Shown: positions 1 through 5,790, numbered from the stretch's first letter. The stretch is DNA of 8,215 bases from AM-2324 sp042091035 (GCA_042091035.1 JBELIG010000146.1:1-8215), one strand, 5' to 3'. Numbers and translations are program-made. Notes: generated from the sequence alone by a model not told the origin.

Positions 1-2
1 AT

Positions 3-71
3 GCAGCACAAAAAGACGGACAGCCAGTAGCCTCAGAAATGATGCTTCCAGTAGCCTTCAAGCTGAACTAA
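3..71 (+). CDS. C-terminal end of a probable TonB-type energy transducer (5' part outside window)
   Basis: An open frame enters from the left edge and ends at TAA 69-71, giving 22 residues that finish with DGQPVASEMMLPVAFKLN. The pattern (polar turn with G-x-P-V, an alternating beta strand, then a short strand ending F-K-L close to the C-terminus) is what I know from the last strands of Bacteroidota TonB C-terminal domains, which usually end 'LPIxFxL'. The periplasmic TonB domain contacts outer-membrane receptors and couples them to the proton motive force. A strong intrinsic terminator follows 42 nt later, which supports a real gene end on this strand. Only 22 residues are visible, so the family call rests on a short motif; another secreted protein ending in a similar strand is possible. 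Confidence 0.5.
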   Translation, partial: AAQKDGQPVASEMMLPVAFKLN

Positions 72-112
72 ATTTTTGATTTATTCAACGTACTTTTACG
101 TTAGTTGCTCAG

Positions 113-139
113 AAAGGTGCCTGTGGTGGGTGCCTTTTT
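113..139 (+). terminator. intrinsic terminator after the TonB-like gene
   Basis: The RNA can fold AAAGGUGCC (113-121) against GGUGCCUUU (129-137) as a 9-bp stem with two G-U pairs in the middle and a 7-nt loop (122-128), running into a T tract at 135-139. It lies 42 nt after the stop at 71. Because it depends on G-U pairs, the hairpin is strong only in the + direction; the minus transcript has A-C mismatches instead. Its core is repeated at 4409-4427. Confidence 0.72.
117..135 (+). repeat. 19-bp direct repeat, left copy
   Basis: GTGCCTGTGGTGGGTGCCT here is identical to 4409-4427, in the same orientation. This copy is the core of the terminator at 113-139. The two copies enclose the whole AT-rich block of small genes, so they may be the edges of an insertion or recombination event, or simply two members of a dispersed terminator-like repeat. 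Confidence 0.8.
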
Positions 140-148
140 GTGTGTTGA

Positions 149-433
149 AAAAGAAATGTAAATAAACCCTCTATTGAGATTGCTACTAAGCTGATCGTTG
201 AAAATAGTTGAAACCTCTGGCCATATTTAAAAAAAGTAAGTAGCGGCCATTCGCCTTCTATAAAAACGCTATTAAACCTAGCCAAGACTTTTAATATGAG
301 TGCATTCTTCTTACGGGACGAAGGTGCAACCACTTTCTACGACAAAGAGATGATAAAAAGACTTGAAGAGGTAGAAATTCTACCTCCTCAAGAAAAATCG
401 AATCTTTCATTTCATCGATCTTATAATTCGTAA
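149..433 (+). pseudogene. remnant of an XRE/Cro-type HTH transcriptional regulator
   Basis: One frame is open from 149 to TAA 431-433 except for a single TGA at 209-211. After that stop it reads WPYLKKVSSGHSPSIKTLLN followed by LAKTFNMSAFFL. This matches the recognition-helix part of XRE/Cro repressors, typically 'xPYLSKVESGKxxPSIxTLLKLAKAxNVSxxxLL'. The remaining 40 or so residues, including FYDKEMIKRLEEVEILPPQE, resemble the helical tail of small Bacteroidota XRE proteins. Before the TGA, KRNVNKPSIEIATKL also looks HTH-like. There is no start codon at a sensible place and the first helices are missing, so this is a decayed gene and not an active repressor. It lies just inside the left 19-bp repeat. 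The family assignment is from pattern memory. Confidence 0.55.
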
Positions 434-505
434 ATCTATAAATTCAGGAGTCTAAGCTTACTAAGAATCAAATGTATTTATTACCATATTTAACATTCGA
501 TACAT

Positions 506-1243
506 CTATTTATGTACACACTCAAATACCACCCCAGATTTGTTCAATAAACAACCTTTTTTGAACTTAAATTTCATATAATCACGATTAAACTCTTTAA
601 CAGGTAATAAACTCACGCAGAGCTGTTTACCTATAAAATCTGAAGCAGAAAAATTCACTTCATTATAAATCAATCGAGATCCTCTATTTATGGTGATTTG
701 ATCGTTAGCATTGACATTTGACAATTTAATAGTATCTGTAACAGTACCAATGTTTACAAATCCATAGTAATCATTATTAAGATGAACTTCAATAGGAAAT
801 GAAACTGGAATTGACATATCTATGAATGGATCTTCAATATTAACTATTAACTCCATTTGATTTGGACTTAAGTTATCTTTTGAAATAACATTATGAATTA
901 AATATTTTCTTTCATGTAAAATAAATTTATTATTTCTTAAATACTCCACCTCTCCCTTAAATACTAGGAGATCCCATGGTATACTTCCTTTAAGAACAAA
1001 TGAGTTAGTGCTCAAGTCAAAACTTAGCGAATCTACTATTTGAGATTTATCATCTTTTGAAATATAATTTTCGCAGGGTTTAAATGAAGACCTACAACTA
1101 CTAAAGGTTAGAGTTGCCATAGCAAAAAAAATGAACAAACACCTGAAAATCATAGGCCTAGAAGCTTCATCCTTCATGGAGAAATTAATCCAATTATCTA
1201 TTTCTTGGTTTAGTTTCTTATAATCCTTCAACATTCCAACCAT
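506..1243 (-). CDS. secreted or lipid-anchored protein, possible immunity partner of the toxin tip upstream
   Basis: 245 residues from the first ATG (1243). Residues 31-50 (MIFRCLFIFFAMATLTFSSC) look like a lipoprotein signal peptide with a permissive lipobox FSSC, so the true start could be Met31 (1153) or Met23 (1177). If the first ATG is used, a 30-residue charged cytoplasmic stretch precedes the membrane segment. The mature part is rich in alternating beta-strand pattern (residues 70-215), has six cysteines after the putative lipidated Cys50 region or near it, and shows no catalytic motif I recognise. The 5' end overlaps the 3' end of the toxin-tip frame 1218-1430 by 26 nt. That overlap is typical of toxin-immunity pairs and is the only basis for suggesting an immunity role. 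Family unknown; an unrelated lipoprotein is possible. Confidence 0.72.
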   Translation of the reverse strand: MVGMLKDYKKLNQEIDNWINFSMKDEASRPMIFRCLFIFFAMATLTFSSCRSSFKPCENYISKDDKSQIVDSLSFDLSTNSFVLKGSIPWDLLVFKGEVEYLRNNKFILHERKYLIHNVISKDNLSPNQMELIVNIEDPFIDMSIPVSFPIEVHLNNDYYGFVNIGTVTDTIKLSNVNANDQITINRGSRLIYNEVNFSASDFIGKQLCVSLLPVKEFNRDYMKFKFKKGCLLNKSGVVFECVHK

Positions 1244-1430
1244 GTTTTTGTAAATAGTATTTTTGCTTATTAGTCATCTTAAATCCTGGTTTTTCATACC
1301 TGCAAGTTCCATCTCTAAAGAGGGAAGCACCATTAGTAAAGTGTACTTCATCTTGTGGTAAATTGACTGTACCTTGCCCTTTGTCAAACCGCTTTATCCC
1401 AGTTGGAATACTTACATTGCTCTTTAACAC
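1218..1430 (-). CDS. displaced C-terminal tip of a polymorphic (Rhs-type) toxin
   Basis: The frame has no ATG. The first usable start is GTG at 1430, but it stays open to 1466 right behind an in-frame TAG, so this is probably a 5'-truncated remnant and not an independent gene. It has 70 residues from the GTG. The core DEVHFTNGASLFRDGT, followed by MTNKQKYYLQKHGWNVEGL, matches a module I recall from the ends of Rhs and other polymorphic toxins of the form 'HVHFxDGxxLNxDGTWKHG...LTNxQKxWLxxxGW'. In such toxins the C-terminal tip is the effector, often a nuclease, exchanged by recombination. The H-x-H pair is reduced here to E-V-H, and the usual DGTW-K-H is DGTCRYE, so activity is uncertain. The downstream gene 506-1243 overlaps its end, as an immunity gene would. 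The exact toxin family is not assigned. Confidence 0.6.
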   Translation of the reverse strand: MLKSNVSIPTGIKRFDKGQGTVNLPQDEVHFTNGASLFRDGTCRYEKPGFKMTNKQKYYLQKHGWNVEGL

Positions 1431-1466
1431 TAATTTATTCCACTGCTTAACACATCGTAATAAAAA

Positions 1467-1737
1467 CTAATTGTACAACCTACATTTAGAATAATCATTT
1501 GATATAATAGCTTTTGACTCCGGATCAATATATTGAACTAATACTTCAAACATACTTGTGTCTATTTTTGACTGAAAGACATCAAATGGATCTTCACTGC
1601 TTATTATACTATCAATTGTACCCTGTCCTGAAGATCTTAAATAAATATTCTTCTCGTAAGTCGGTATATGCATTGAGTACACGGTTAATTTTACAGAATC
1701 GACATTCAAGTCTTTTATTATCACTTGAGGTTTCCGT
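1467..1737 (-). CDS. 3' part of an unrecognised protein, possible immunity gene (cut by assembly gap)
   Basis: 90 codons are visible, from the gap edge to TAG 1467-1469. The protein reads RKPQVIIKDLNVDSVKLTVY and continues with alternating hydrophobic residues. This suggests a beta-sandwich-like extracytoplasmic domain, but I recognise no family. Placed upstream of a toxin tip and in a row of secreted proteins, it could be the mature part of another lipoprotein. Its stop codon is immediately followed, in the same frame, by the open toxin-tip frame (1466 downwards). A MGKIIY start at 1856 on the far side of the gap is in frame only because the gap was set to 100 N, so it should not be joined. 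Confidence 0.55.
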
Positions 1738-1837
1738 NNNNNNNNNNNNNNNNNNNNNNNNNNNNNNNNNNNNNNNNNNNNNNNNNNNNNNNNNNNNNNN
1801 NNNNNNNNNNNNNNNNNNNNNNNNNNNNNNNNNNNNN
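1738..1837. other. assembly gap of 100 N
   Basis: Exactly 100 N, the conventional placeholder for a gap of unknown size. It separates two fragments of the toxin/immunity block, where repeated cassettes would be hard to assemble. The distance and continuity of frames across it are unknown. Confidence 0.97.
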
Positions 1838-1914
1838 CATATATAATTTTTCCCATTTTTCCCTTCAGAGATATAAATTTCGCCCGGTGAACTTACCCTT
1901 TTAAGAATATCAAC
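1838..1914 (-). pseudogene. short remnant beside the gap, resembling the start of a toxin tip
   Basis: Minus-strand frame opening right after TAA (1915-1917) and running into the gap: VDILKRVSSPGEIYISEGKN then GKNYI. There is no start codon in 25 codons. The 'SSPGEIYI...G.NGKNYI' pattern resembles linker-plus-toxin junctions at the ends of Rhs-type proteins, and superficially the GIY...YI segment of GIY-YIG nucleases. The residue after YI would start TG, so it cannot be the Gly of YIG. I treat it as a probable coding remnant of unassigned family; the rest would be in the missing sequence. Confidence 0.35.
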
Positions 1915-1925
1915 TTAAACTAATT

Positions 1926-2000
1926 TCATGTCCTCTGGAAAAACACATAATAACCGTTATCAGGGCCTACAAAAAAGCAACCACCAGGGTGAAGTGACAT
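1926..2000 (-). pseudogene. small open frame after the DUF3592-like gene, probable remnant
   Basis: From ATG 2000 to TGA 1926-1928 it encodes 24 residues, MSLHPGGCFFVGPDNGYYVF then FQRT. The frame is open upstream to 2051, overlapping the end of the 2033-2335 gene in another frame. Composition (HPGG, GPDNGYY) is protein-like rather than random AT-rich readthrough. It may be the last part of a lost cassette gene. No function or family can be given. Confidence 0.25.
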
Positions 2001-2032
2001 AATAATACTTTTATCGCAAGTAATTTCATTTC

Positions 2033-2335
2033 TTAATCGATTGAGCTTACATTATTATCTTCGCAAGAATATTTTATTAGTATAGTATCTCCAACTGCAA
2101 AAGAGTCCCTTTGCTCTCGTCGAATCACCTCAGTTGTGCTGTATTTTATTCCATTCACCATGTAATTGTATCTTAATCTATAGCCTTTTTTCCGAACCCT
2201 ATATTTATCAATTACAATCGCTTTAGATTCACGCGAACAAGATCTCAATAAAGCAGTTTCCTTCTTTGAGAGATAGAAGCCATACGAAATCACCCCAATA
2301 ACAAAAGAAAAATTTAATAAGTTTTTAATTCTCAT
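2033..2335 (-). CDS. small single-TM protein, DUF3592-like, possible immunity protein
   Basis: 100 residues from ATG 2335. One N-terminal membrane segment (about residues 5-23) is followed by a basic soluble domain with SKAIVIDKYRVRKKGYRLRY, YMVNGIKYSTTE and FAVGDTILIKYS. This is the usual pattern of short Bacteroidota membrane proteins related to DUF3592 ('GxVxxxyxxRgxgYxixYxYxVnGxxYxg...fxVGDxixVxYs'). Such proteins are frequent in arrays of immunity-like genes behind Rhs toxins; their biochemical role is not known to me. The start is well supported: a truncated upstream frame stops 2 nt before it (TAA-TC-ATG), suggesting translational coupling to a now-truncated gene. The acidic tail CEDNNVSSID is complete. 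Confidence 0.7.
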   Translation of the reverse strand: MRIKNLLNFSFVIGVISYGFYLSKKETALLRSCSRESKAIVIDKYRVRKKGYRLRYNYMVNGIKYSTTEVIRREQRDSFAVGDTILIKYSCEDNNVSSID

Positions 2336-2337
2336 GA

Positions 2338-2424
2338 TTATAAAATGAATAGTCTGTTGTCTTTAAATTTATTGCTTCCATCCTTACTTAGAGCAATCCA
2401 AGGATCTCTTTCAGGAAACTGTTG
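2338..2424 (-). pseudogene. 3' remnant of a lost gene coupled to the small membrane protein
   Basis: 28 codons between TAG (2425-2427) and TAA (2338-2340): QQFPERDPWIALSKDGSNKF then KDNRLFIL. There is no start codon. The composition and the tight TAA-TC-ATG junction with the 2033-2335 gene indicate the real C-terminus of a former protein, cut off upstream. By analogy with the 1218-1430/506-1243 pair it may be a toxin tip whose partner is the DUF3592-like gene. Family unknown. Confidence 0.4.
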
Positions 2425-2481
2425 CTACCCTATAAAAGTAAAAAAGTTAACTCGATGATAGCTTTATAAAACTATAGCTTT

Positions 2482-2913
2482 TTACAAATCTCCTATTTCT
2501 TGTTCCACTATTTCATATCTCTCTCCCTTTCGTCTTATTTTATTTGTGATTATCATCCCAGAATTTGGATGATAAATAAAAATGTTAAATTCACTTGTAG
2601 ATAATTCTTTGTACGTTATTAGAATTAATCGCTCATTAGAACTAATAAAGTCAATTCTGCCTATTTTATTTAGTATATCCTCATCTCTTTTTACAATAGT
2701 TTCGAATTCATTGTATCGTAATCTTACATTAGGATTCATGAAATTATGCACATCAATAAATTCCAATTTCAAGTTGGGACTAATTTTTTGTAACTCTTTA
2801 AAAACTAAGTTTGATTCTAAGATACTCTCAACCAATTCTCTATCTGAATCGAATTTTAAGCATCCTGTCAGAATAAAAAAACATAGAAACAATAATAAGG
2901 ATTTAGTATTCAT
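2482..2913 (-). CDS. small lipoprotein of unknown function
   Basis: 143 residues. The signal peptide MNTKSLLLFLCFFILTGC ends in a textbook lipobox (L-T-G-C, lipidated Cys18), followed by LKFDSD. The mature domain has an N-terminal helix (about 24-45), then short strands and a C-terminal charged tail (IRRKGERYEIVEQEIGDL). No catalytic or known domain is recognised. It starts 4 nt after the stop of the 2918-3538 gene, so the two form an operon and probably work together. Its place in a row of envelope proteins fits an immunity-type or stress-type lipoprotein, but this is inference. Confidence 0.78.
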   Translation of the reverse strand: MNTKSLLLFLCFFILTGCLKFDSDRELVESILESNLVFKELQKISPNLKLEFIDVHNFMNPNVRLRYNEFETIVKRDEDILNKIGRIDFISSNERLILITYKELSTSEFNIFIYHPNSGMIITNKIRRKGERYEIVEQEIGDL

Positions 2914-2917
2914 GTTA

Positions 2918-3538
2918 TTAGTCCGGATTAATTACAATACGTTTTATCTTCCAACTTGATAAGTCGTTATTGAATACTGTAAAGGTTCTATATCCATAAG
3001 CGCAACCATTCTGTAAAGTCTCTACATATTTGTAAAATTCTGCTACGTCTTCTTTATCCTCTTTAATGGTTGGGATTTGATCAGCATCAAAAAAGGCAAT
3101 CAGCAATCTTATTTCTCCTTTTGTATGTAGAAAAAAACTTACTGGCGCAAAGTTGAACTCTCTTTCGTTATACCAACTATGAGAATTGTTCATTGTCAAG
3201 CTATCAAATTCAATTGAATTTGATGCTAAATATCTTCTCAATTCTGACAATGTAGCTTCAAAAGAAAATTGATTCATAGCTCTGACTTTCCGCTCGATGT
3301 CAAAACTCACACTTCTATCTTTTTCGTAACAATTGATCAAATCATTTTCCTCATAACTTCGGTACTCTCGAAAAAAAACATTAATCCACTCTTTTCTCCA
3401 TTCTAGTTCTTCAGCAATCAGATTTGATGCCTGCGGATTCTGTGCATTGCAATCCATGAATTGAAGCGCAATGAAAATGATAATTAAATATGTATGCTTC
3501 ACTCTAATCTTGATCTGAAGTTTCTTCAATAAAGCCAT
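2918..3538 (-). CDS. secreted protein of unknown function, first gene of a two-gene operon
   Basis: 206 residues. After a basic start (MALLKKLQIKIRVKHTY) comes a hydrophobic stretch (about 18-28) and CNAQNP, a typical Bacteroidota signal-peptidase I end at N-A-Q. A lipobox reading (F-M-D-C) is poor. The mature part is mixed alpha/beta and acidic, with two more cysteines (in LINCYEK and QNGCAYGY). It contains FNFAPVSFFLHTKGEIRLLI and ends YRTFTVFNNDLSSWKIKRIV then INPD, and looks complete. No family is recognised. The next gene (2482-2913) starts 4 nt after its stop. Upstream 285 bp are non-coding, with a terminator for the preceding gene at 3673-3718, so this operon probably has its own promoter in 3539-3670. 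I could not pick out a clear -7 box there. Confidence 0.72.
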   Translation of the reverse strand: MALLKKLQIKIRVKHTYLIIIFIALQFMDCNAQNPQASNLIAEELEWRKEWINVFFREYRSYEENDLINCYEKDRSVSFDIERKVRAMNQFSFEATLSELRRYLASNSIEFDSLTMNNSHSWYNEREFNFAPVSFFLHTKGEIRLLIAFFDADQIPTIKEDKEDVAEFYKYVETLQNGCAYGYRTFTVFNNDLSSWKIKRIVINPD

Positions 3539-3672
3539 TCCTAATTATATTTATACTTTTAAAAAGCTCTCCATTTGACTACATTCACAAGTTTGACCTA
3601 CTATATATTTTTTCAGCATGAGTAGCATACCAACTTTCTTCTAAGGAAATGCGATCTTTATACTACAAGAAG

Positions 3673-3718
3673 AAAAAAAATAATGATTCTCATTGTAAAA
3701 ATTGAGATTCTTTTTTTT
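3673..3718 (-). terminator. A/T-rich, probably bidirectional intrinsic terminator
   Basis: A run of 8 A (3673-3680) and a run of 8 T (3711-3718) flank a short stem, TCTCA (3688-3692) with TGAGA (3703-3707), and a 10-nt loop. The A and T runs can pair below a small internal loop. Read on minus, it ends the 3824-4390 gene and gives a U tract from 3680 to 3673. The rest of 3539-3823 shows no gene. Confidence 0.5.
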
Positions 3719-3823
3719 GATTTCATTCCTTTTTAATTTAAATCCAATCCTTAAAATAAACCAAGGTGCTTTTAATTTAGATGCTTAAAAAGGTACAGGA
3801 GGTGTGGGAGGTATAGGTCTAAG

Positions 3824-4390
3824 TTAAGAAAAATCTATATCCTCAACAATATGAGTTAAAATTGCTTTCCAGGGAATTTCACTGTTATTCACTTCATTCA
3901 ATATGTAGTATTTACCATTTTCCATTCCTATTAACAATATCCCAAATCCCTCTAACCAAAAAACTACAGAGCTTTCTGAATAACTTTCATTTGAGAGCTT
4001 TAAAACCTTATACTTTTTATTAGCTACTGTAACATCCTGACTATCCAATAATGTAATTGACTCTAAGAAAAATGGATAAATAGATCTACAGTTATTGTTA
4101 TTTTCCAAAGCATCAACGAATCGAATTTTAATATCTTCATTACAACTTGATAATTGCAAAATTAGCATCTCTTTATTTTCAGCTATAGAGAAACTATCTG
4201 CAGAAACATACGAACTTTCAGATATCCAATAATTCGTTAGATTTCCTGTTTTATTAGAATCAATAATAATACTATCAATTACTCTATTTTGCCCAATTAT
4301 ATAAGCCTCATAAACAAAGGTATTGTCAACTGATGGTGTACAGTTTGGAAGTAATAAAAACCATAAAATATTTAATCTCCAAAGTTCCAT
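3824..4390 (-). CDS. secreted or lipid-anchored protein of unknown function
   Basis: 188 residues. A short signal segment MELWRLNILWFLLLPNC could be followed by lipidation at Cys17, but Pro-Asn before the Cys is a poor lipobox. The body alternates strands and turns (e.g. NRVIDSIIIDSNKTGN, YKVLKLSNESYSESSVVFWL). It has two cysteines at about 83 and 101 that could form a disulfide, and no motif I recognise. The EGFGILLIG segment near the end resembles the last strand of several small Bacteroidota envelope proteins of unknown role. It is the first gene of the minus-strand block after the right-hand 19-bp repeat, which lies 18 nt upstream of its start. Its terminator is at 3673-3718. After its stop the same frame stays open for 12 further Pro-rich codons. 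Confidence 0.7.
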   Translation of the reverse strand: MELWRLNILWFLLLPNCTPSVDNTFVYEAYIIGQNRVIDSIIIDSNKTGNLTNYWISESSYVSADSFSIAENKEMLILQLSSCNEDIKIRFVDALENNNNCRSIYPFFLESITLLDSQDVTVANKKYKVLKLSNESYSESSVVFWLEGFGILLIGMENGKYYILNEVNNSEIPWKAILTHIVEDIDFS

Positions 4391-4408
4391 AACTTATCCT
4401 ATAATTGA

Positions 4409-4427
4409 GTGCCTGTGGTGGGTGCCT
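4409..4427 (+). repeat. 19-bp direct repeat, right copy
   Basis: Identical to 117-135 and in the same orientation. Here the stem is weaker (5 bp, then a mismatch) and no + gene precedes it, so it is not a useful terminator. It sits 32 nt from the second assembly gap, consistent with a sequence that occurs several times in the genome and broke the assembly. Confidence 0.8.
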
Positions 4428-4458
4428 ATTTTTATTAGTAATCAAATACACTTTTTTC

Positions 4459-4558
4459 NNNNNNNNNNNNNNNNNNNNNNNNNNNNNNNNNNNNNNNNNN
4501 NNNNNNNNNNNNNNNNNNNNNNNNNNNNNNNNNNNNNNNNNNNNNNNNNNNNNNNNNN
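4459..4558. other. assembly gap of 100 N
   Basis: Exactly 100 N, a placeholder of unknown true length. It removes the 3' half of the acyltransferase gene. The short frame at 4435-4458 (EKSVFDY, stop) matches the acyltransferase frame only if the gap is really 100 bp long, which is unlikely because about 150-170 residues of that family are missing. Confidence 0.97.
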
Positions 4559-5154
4559 AAGAAGCCATGCCAGTTCTGAGCATAAAGCTCAAAAGAACCG
4601 GGCTGCACTGCAAGCACTTCCAACAAGCTTAAAGAAGCCAGGATTAGGGGGCCAAAGGCAAATCGCATCAACTTTGATAATCCTTTCCTCATTAAGCCAT
4701 TAGGGTATTTCTTTAGATAGAAGAATACGGGTGACAAGACCAAAATATAGCAGACTATATTACCCAAGAACCATAAATGCCCGCTAGTAATCATATAATT
4801 GAACGGCAAATCATAATACTTCACAAAAAGTAGGGCATGAATCGGACAGATAACCAAGCATCCAAAAACAAAAGGCAACAGAATACGCTTTGCACGTTCT
4901 TTGATCAGCCCCAACCAATCCCGTCTTTGAATAGCAAAATACACACCCATTCCTGACACGAAGAACAACAGAGGAATTCGCCATATATTCAGCATAGACA
5001 TCACCGTCCAGAGACCTTCAAGAGATTCATTGCTCTTTATAAAAAATATCATCGTTGCCCATGGCTGAAAAACAATAGCTGTATGGTAGATCAACAATAG
5101 TGCTATAGCTATTACTCTGATCCAGTCTATGTCGTATCTTCTCTCTTTTTTCAT
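4559..5154 (-). CDS. acyltransferase-3 family membrane protein, N-terminal half
   Basis: 198 residues are visible before the gap; the family is usually about 350-400. The N-terminus YDIDWIRVIAIALLLIYHTA carries the family signature (D-x-x-R then a His in the first TM helix, here D10, R13, H24). Several TM helices follow (about 11-30, 45-75, 92-112, 127-147, 163-183), with a second typical motif, SGHLWFLGNI, at 124-133. Proteins of this superfamily (Acyl_transf_3, including OpgC-type enzymes) move acyl groups from cytoplasmic or membrane donors onto sugars, glycans or lipids at the inner membrane; the acceptor here is unknown. The start is well defined, 13 nt after the ankyrin gene's stop, so the two are one operon. 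The rest of the gene is lost in the gap. Confidence 0.88.
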
Positions 5155-5167
5155 CTTTACTTAAAGT

Positions 5168-5755
5168 TTATTTTAACATTTCTGCAATTACCGGACGTGC
5201 ATTCTTTAACTCTTCCATATCCAACACCAGTCCCATAGGCTTCAGCTGACTTTGAAACATTTCATAAAGACCTCTCATTTCTTCAAAATCTCCCAAAATA
5301 GATTCTCTGGCAGTAGCACCGTAATTATTCCTCAAACTCTTATCAGCCTTTGCATCCAATAATAGTTGAACCATCTCCACACGGCCAAAGAAAGCTGCAG
5401 TATGCAAAGCAGTAGATCCGTCATTATTCTTAACCTTTAGATCTGCCCCACCCTTTACAAGGGCCTCTGCAATCTCAAGTTTGTTGAATACAGTAGCAGT
5501 TATTAATGGACTAGAACCACTCATAGGGTCTTTTTTATCCAAGTCTGTTCCCGCTGCAATATGTTCCTTAACCACATCAAGATTTCCAAAAACTACTGCA
5601 GTAGGTAGATCCATTTTTATCTTTTCTTGGGCGTCCGTTTCAGTACCAGATACGGTACAACTCTGAGCACAAACACTAAGCATGAGTAATGAGAAGAATA
5701 CGGTTGAAAAAGACATCTTAAAACTTAAAAATTGAATTGATTTCATTCTGATCAT
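5168..5755 (-). CDS. exported ankyrin-repeat protein
   Basis: 195 residues from ATG 5755; ATG 5746 (Met4) or Met14 are alternatives. A signal peptide with hydrophobic core STVFFSLLMLSVCAQS suggests export, with cleavage near A-Q or, less likely, lipidation at a Cys. Three ankyrin repeats follow: about 48-77 (divergent, HIAAGTDLDKKD), 80-111 (SPLITATVFNKLEIAEALVK, GGADLKVKN) and 112-144 (DGSTALHTAAFFGRVEMVQL, LLDAKADKSLRN). A degenerate fourth (145-167) and a helical cap complete it. Ankyrin repeats bind other proteins, so this is likely a periplasmic partner or regulator of something in the envelope. It is the first gene of the operon with the acyltransferase and is divergent from the AraC/TPR regulator, whose likely operator sites lie 36-59 nt upstream. 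Confidence 0.88.
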   Translation of the reverse strand: MIRMKSIQFLSFKMSFSTVFFSLLMLSVCAQSCTVSGTETDAQEKIKMDLPTAVVFGNLDVVKEHIAAGTDLDKKDPMSGSSPLITATVFNKLEIAEALVKGGADLKVKNNDGSTALHTAAFFGRVEMVQLLLDAKADKSLRNNYGATARESILGDFEEMRGLYEMFQSQLKPMGLVLDMEELKNARPVIAEMLK

Positions 5756-5790
5756 TTTATCGATTTATTAATTGTATTTTGAACACTTCA

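Noticed and set aside
1514..1846. + strand frame across the first gap
   Set aside because: It runs antisense to the 1467-1737 gene and exists only because the placeholder N run keeps the frame open.
1838..1914. GIY-YIG nuclease start
   Set aside because: The codon after YI begins TG, so the Gly of YIG is impossible, and only 25 residues are visible; kept as an unassigned remnant.
2582..2959. 125-codon + frame
   Set aside because: It is antisense to the lipoprotein gene 2482-2913, which has a perfect lipobox and operon spacing; the + frame has no recognisable features.
4405..4433. Second terminator at the right copy of the 19-bp repeat
   Set aside because: The outer stem is broken by a mismatch and no + strand gene ends upstream; on minus the pairing has A-C mismatches.
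4435..4458. EKSVFDY plus stop as the C-terminus of the acyltransferase
   Set aside because: In frame only if the gap is exactly 100 bp; the family needs about 150 or more additional residues, so continuity cannot be assumed.
4326..4613. Minus frame across the second gap with KNRHPPQALNYR, similar to TKRHPPQAPF near 120-150
   Set aside because: The shared HPPQA comes only from translating the 19-bp DNA repeat; the frames are otherwise unrelated and one crosses a gap.
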